From contig JAGATO010000109.1 in the NCBI GenBank assembly GCA_017621195.1, positions 1-7,123 of the forward strand: DNA of 7,123 nt, read 5' to 3'. This DNA comes from Bacillota bacterium (GTDB lineage Bacteria > Bacillota > Clostridia > Peptostreptococcales > Anaerovoracaceae). Below the pieces are notes generated by a model. The model was not told the DNA's origin. It worked only from the letters and a program-made list of their open reading frames with translations, and did not search any database. The translations under genes were made by a program, and so were the position numbers. This document shows positions 5,156 through 7,123 of the stretch, piece by piece (position 1 is the first letter of the stretch; each line of letters opens with the position of its first letter).

Positions 5156-6244
5156 ATGAAAAGAGGGAATTCGGTAGGTGCCGTTGTGGTGATTCTGTGT
5201 CTGACGGCGGCCTTTCTGATTCAGGAAAAACAGGAAGTGGTGGCCCGGGATGTGGCGGCTGTCACGGCGCAGCGATACATCGAACAGGCTCTGCCGGCGG
5301 TGAATCGGGGAAGCGAAGGACAGCGGATGGAACGGCAGATGAAGGCGACGGACGATGTTCTTCTGGCGGCGGCAAAGGCCCTGACGGACCTGTCGCTTCC
5401 TGCGGTGGCGGTTCTCGGTCGAACGGAAACGAAGCCCATCGTTACGGGTGAGATGCAGGAGAACAGTCGGTGGGAGCCGGAGAAACAGGGCGAAGAAGAA
5501 CGGGAAGAAAGTCAGGCGTCTGCGGAGGAGCCGGTCGTTTCGGTGGAGACGGAGACGGCGGAGGAAAAACAGCCGAAGGAAGAACAGCTGAAGGAAGATC
5601 CGGCGTCGGAATCGGTGCCCATGACGGACAGCATCGGCAAACCGGTGGTGTTGATCTATCACACTCACGCCACGGAGTCATATCAGCCGGTCAGCGAAGG
5701 AAATTTTCATTCTCTGGGAGAAGAAGGGACGGTGCGCCAGGTGGGAGATGTGATGGCCCGGCGGCTGGAAGAACTGGGATATGAGGTGATCCACGACGAG
5801 ACCATTCACGATCATCCGTCGTATAACCAGTCCTATTCCCGTTCTCTGGAAACGGCCAAAAGTTATCTGGGCCGTTATCCCAGCCTGGTCTTTATCGTGG
5901 ATCTGCATCGCGATGCGGCAGGATACGCGGGCAGCGTAGGAAAGACCGTGACGGTGGACGGAAAAAATGCTGCCTCCTACGGTTACGTGGTGGGGCAGGG
6001 AAATCCAAACGTGGCTCAGTTGACCGATACCGTCACGGATTTGAACAGGATCGCTGAAGAATTATATCCTGGATTTACGGGAAAGCTCATAGAGAAGGCC
6101 TACAAATTCAATCAGTACATATCGGACCATCACGTTCTGATCGAAGTGGGAAACAACGAAAACACCATAGAACAGGCAAAGATCACAGGCCGTTATCTGG
6201 CGGATGTGATCGCTGCGTACCTGAAGGAGCAGGGAATTTCGTAA
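5156..6244 (+). CDS. spoIIP: SpoIIP: stage II sporulation protein P, peptidoglycan amidase/endopeptidase
   Basis: SpoIIP is a membrane-anchored cell-wall hydrolase that acts with SpoIID and SpoIIM to thin the septal wall and drive engulfment of the forespore. The 362-residue protein has a basic N-terminus and one transmembrane helix (about 7-23, VGAVVVILCLTAAFLI). An extracellular region follows, with a Glu-rich linker at roughly 100-150. The catalytic domain starts near 160: VLIYHTHATESY with His169 and His171, DLHRDA with His251, and LIEVGNNENT with Glu330 and Glu335. These are the conserved SpoIIP positions expected to hold zinc and act in catalysis. The ATG is preceded by AGGGG and AAGG at suitable spacing. 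It follows the rpsT terminator and is probably transcribed with the small gene downstream, 27 bases away. A sigma-E-like promoter may lie at 5076-5104. The linker acidity looks like normal low-complexity variation. Confidence 0.94.
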   Translation: MKRGNSVGAVVVILCLTAAFLIQEKQEVVARDVAAVTAQRYIEQALPAVNRGSEGQRMERQMKATDDVLLAAAKALTDLSLPAVAVLGRTETKPIVTGEMQENSRWEPEKQGEEEREESQASAEEPVVSVETETAEEKQPKEEQLKEDPASESVPMTDSIGKPVVLIYHTHATESYQPVSEGNFHSLGEEGTVRQVGDVMARRLEELGYEVIHDETIHDHPSYNQSYSRSLETAKSYLGRYPSLVFIVDLHRDAAGYAGSVGKTVTVDGKNAASYGYVVGQGNPNVAQLTDTVTDLNRIAEELYPGFTGKLIEKAYKFNQYISDHHVLIEVGNNENTIEQAKITGRYLADVIAAYLKEQGIS

Positions 6245-6271
6245 GGCGGTTCGGATGAGGAAGGAGAATTC

Positions 6272-6502
6272 ATGGAGTTTTTGAAGAGAGTCTGTCTGTT
6301 CATCGCCGCCTTTGCCGCTGCCGTAGCTCTCGTCGTGGCCGATGACCGCATGGCATTTCGGTATGGAACAGAAGCCGCTCTGGACGGAAGCGGTTTCGCC
6401 AGGGAAGTGGCAAGCCATCTGCGGTGGGCGGCGGAGGAAGGACCTTCCGACAGAAAAAACACGAGACAAACGACGGCTCTGTATGGTATAATATTACGAT
6501 AA
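6272..6502 (+). CDS. Small membrane-anchored or exported protein of unknown function between spoIIP and lepA
   Basis: I do not recognise this 76-residue protein from its sequence. AAGGAG (6261-6266) lies 5 bases before the ATG, a strong ribosome binding site that supports real translation. The N-terminus has a charged start (MEFLKR) followed by a hydrophobic stretch (VCLFIAAFAAAVALVVA, about 7-23), which could be a membrane anchor or a signal peptide ending before Asp-Asp. The rest is polar, with a possible amphipathic helix, FAREVASHLRWAAEE, and a basic C-terminal tail. It begins 27 bases after spoIIP and ends 29 bases before lepA, probably in the spoIIP transcript. In Bacillus subtilis the same slot is occupied by yqxA (DUF3679), also small and hydrophobic at the N-terminus. 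Homology is possible but not visible to me. The lepA promoter lies within its last codons, which may constrain them. Confidence 0.7.
   Translation: MEFLKRVCLFIAAFAAAVALVVADDRMAFRYGTEAALDGSGFAREVASHLRWAAEEGPSDRKNTRQTTALYGIILR
6463..6492 (+). promoter_or_regulatory. Extended -10 promoter of lepA inside the preceding gene
   Basis: TGGTATAAT (6484-6492) is a perfect -10 hexamer with the TGN extension. GAGACA (6463-6468), 18 bases upstream, shares GACA with the -35 consensus; extended -10 promoters tolerate a weak -35. The start would fall near 6498-6500, about 32 bases before lepA. It would give lepA housekeeping transcription independent of sporulation. Confidence 0.65.
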
Positions 6503-6531
6503 ATATTCTCAATAGAAACAATGGAGGAGCT

Positions 6532-7123
6532 ATGAGTTCTTATCAGAAATACATTCGGAATTTCAGCATTATCGCTCACATTGATCACGGCAAGTCTACG
6601 TTGGCGGACCGTCTTCTCGAGACCACCGGCTGCGTATCCACCAGAGACATGAAGGAACAGTTTCTGGACAACATGGATCTGGAGAAGGAGCGCGGCATTA
6701 CCATCAAAGCCCGTGCTGTCCGCATGGACTACAAGGCACAGGATGGGGAAGTCTATACCCTGAACCTGATCGATACGCCGGGACACGTGGACTTCAACTA
6801 TGAGGTCAGCCGCTCTCTCGCCGCCTGCGAGGGAGCCGTGCTGGTGGTGGACTCCTCCCAGGGCGTGGAGGCCCAGACGCTGGCCAACACCTATCTTGCG
6901 CTGGAGCATGATCTGGAAATACTGCCGGTGATCAACAAGATCGACCTGCCCGCCGCAGACCCTCAGCGCGTTAAGGACGAGGTTGAGGAAATCATCGGCA
7001 TACCCGCTCAGGATGCCCCCGAGATAAGCGCCAAGGCCGGCATTAACATAGACGCTGTGCTTGAGGCTATTGTTGCCGGCATCCCCGAGCCCACCGGCAA
7101 CCCGGACGCCCCCCTCAAGGCCC
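6532..7123 (+). CDS. lepA: LepA (elongation factor 4), N-terminal part (3' end outside window)
   Basis: The first 197 codons of a translational GTPase are present with no interruption; the frame continues past the window edge. GTP-binding motifs are all intact: G1 AHIDHGKS (15-22), switch I around KERGITIKA (52-60), G3 DTPGH (81-85), G4 NKID (135-138) and G5 SAK (166-168). MDLEKERGITIKA and the GIPEPTGNPDAPLKA end of the G domain identify LepA among its relatives EF-G, BipA and TetM. LepA binds ribosomes and acts on translation initiation and elongation under stress; it is a cytoplasmic protein that can associate with the membrane. GGAGG (6523-6527) lies 4 bases before ATG. An extended -10 promoter inside the upstream gene probably drives it, with possible readthrough from spoIIP. 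A complete LepA has about 600 residues. Confidence 0.97.
   Translation, partial: MSSYQKYIRNFSIIAHIDHGKSTLADRLLETTGCVSTRDMKEQFLDNMDLEKERGITIKARAVRMDYKAQDGEVYTLNLIDTPGHVDFNYEVSRSLAACEGAVLVVDSSQGVEAQTLANTYLALEHDLEILPVINKIDLPAADPQRVKDEVEEIIGIPAQDAPEISAKAGINIDAVLEAIVAGIPEPTGNPDAPLKA

Noticed and set aside
4970..5668. Minus-strand open frame of 232 residues over the start of spoIIP
   Set aside because: It is rich in Arg, Phe and Leu runs, which is typical of antisense to a Glu-rich region. It also runs through a terminator and has no family likeness.
1..7123. Mobile element, CRISPR array, tRNA or toxin-antitoxin pair
   Set aside because: I found no transposase or integrase frame, no regularly spaced repeats, no tRNA-like fold and no small paired genes of that type.

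Overview
The window reads as ordinary chromosomal DNA from an endospore-forming Firmicute, most likely of the class Clostridia. A spore germination protease (gpr) and stage II sporulation protein P (spoIIP) lie beside rpsT and lepA, a neighbourhood long known from Bacillus and Clostridium. The larger genes use mixed, moderately GC-rich codons, the intergenic regions are AT-rich, and most genes have strong GGAGG-type ribosome binding sites. I saw no insertion sequence, prophage, CRISPR array, tRNA or rRNA.

Left part (1-2390), transport and its regulator. The window opens with the last 37 codons of a membrane protein, probably a transporter. A hairpin at 138-185 then ends transcription from both sides and overlaps the 3' end of a LysR-type regulator gene (minus strand, 148-1053). 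The regulator is divergent from azlC-azlD (1249-2287), a two-gene branched-chain amino acid exporter. The 195-base AT-rich gap between them carries facing promoter-like sequences around a perfect 7-bp-arm palindrome, the expected layout for a LysR regulator controlling itself and its neighbour.

Middle part (2288-3730), cysteine breakdown. A palindrome-rich spacer leads to a gene of the CyuA/YhaM (UPF0597) L-cysteine desulfidase family. It ends only 3 bases from the end of the convergent gpr, with no terminator visible between them.

Right part (3734-7123), sporulation and translation. gpr (minus) is divergent from rpsT (plus), which has a textbook housekeeping promoter and a strong terminator. 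Then come spoIIP with a possible sigma-E promoter, a 76-residue small membrane or exported protein at the position YqxA holds in Bacillus subtilis, and the first 197 codons of lepA. lepA has its own extended -10 promoter inside the small gene. gpr cleaves small acid-soluble spore proteins at germination, SpoIIP trims septal peptidoglycan during engulfment, and S20 and LepA serve the ribosome.

I found no clearly new biological system. The most interesting points are regulatory: a terminator built into a coding end, a promoter whose spacer is a terminator stem, the lysR/azlC operator region, and the orientation of gpr relative to spoIIP. Promoter and operator calls are visual motif matches without scoring.
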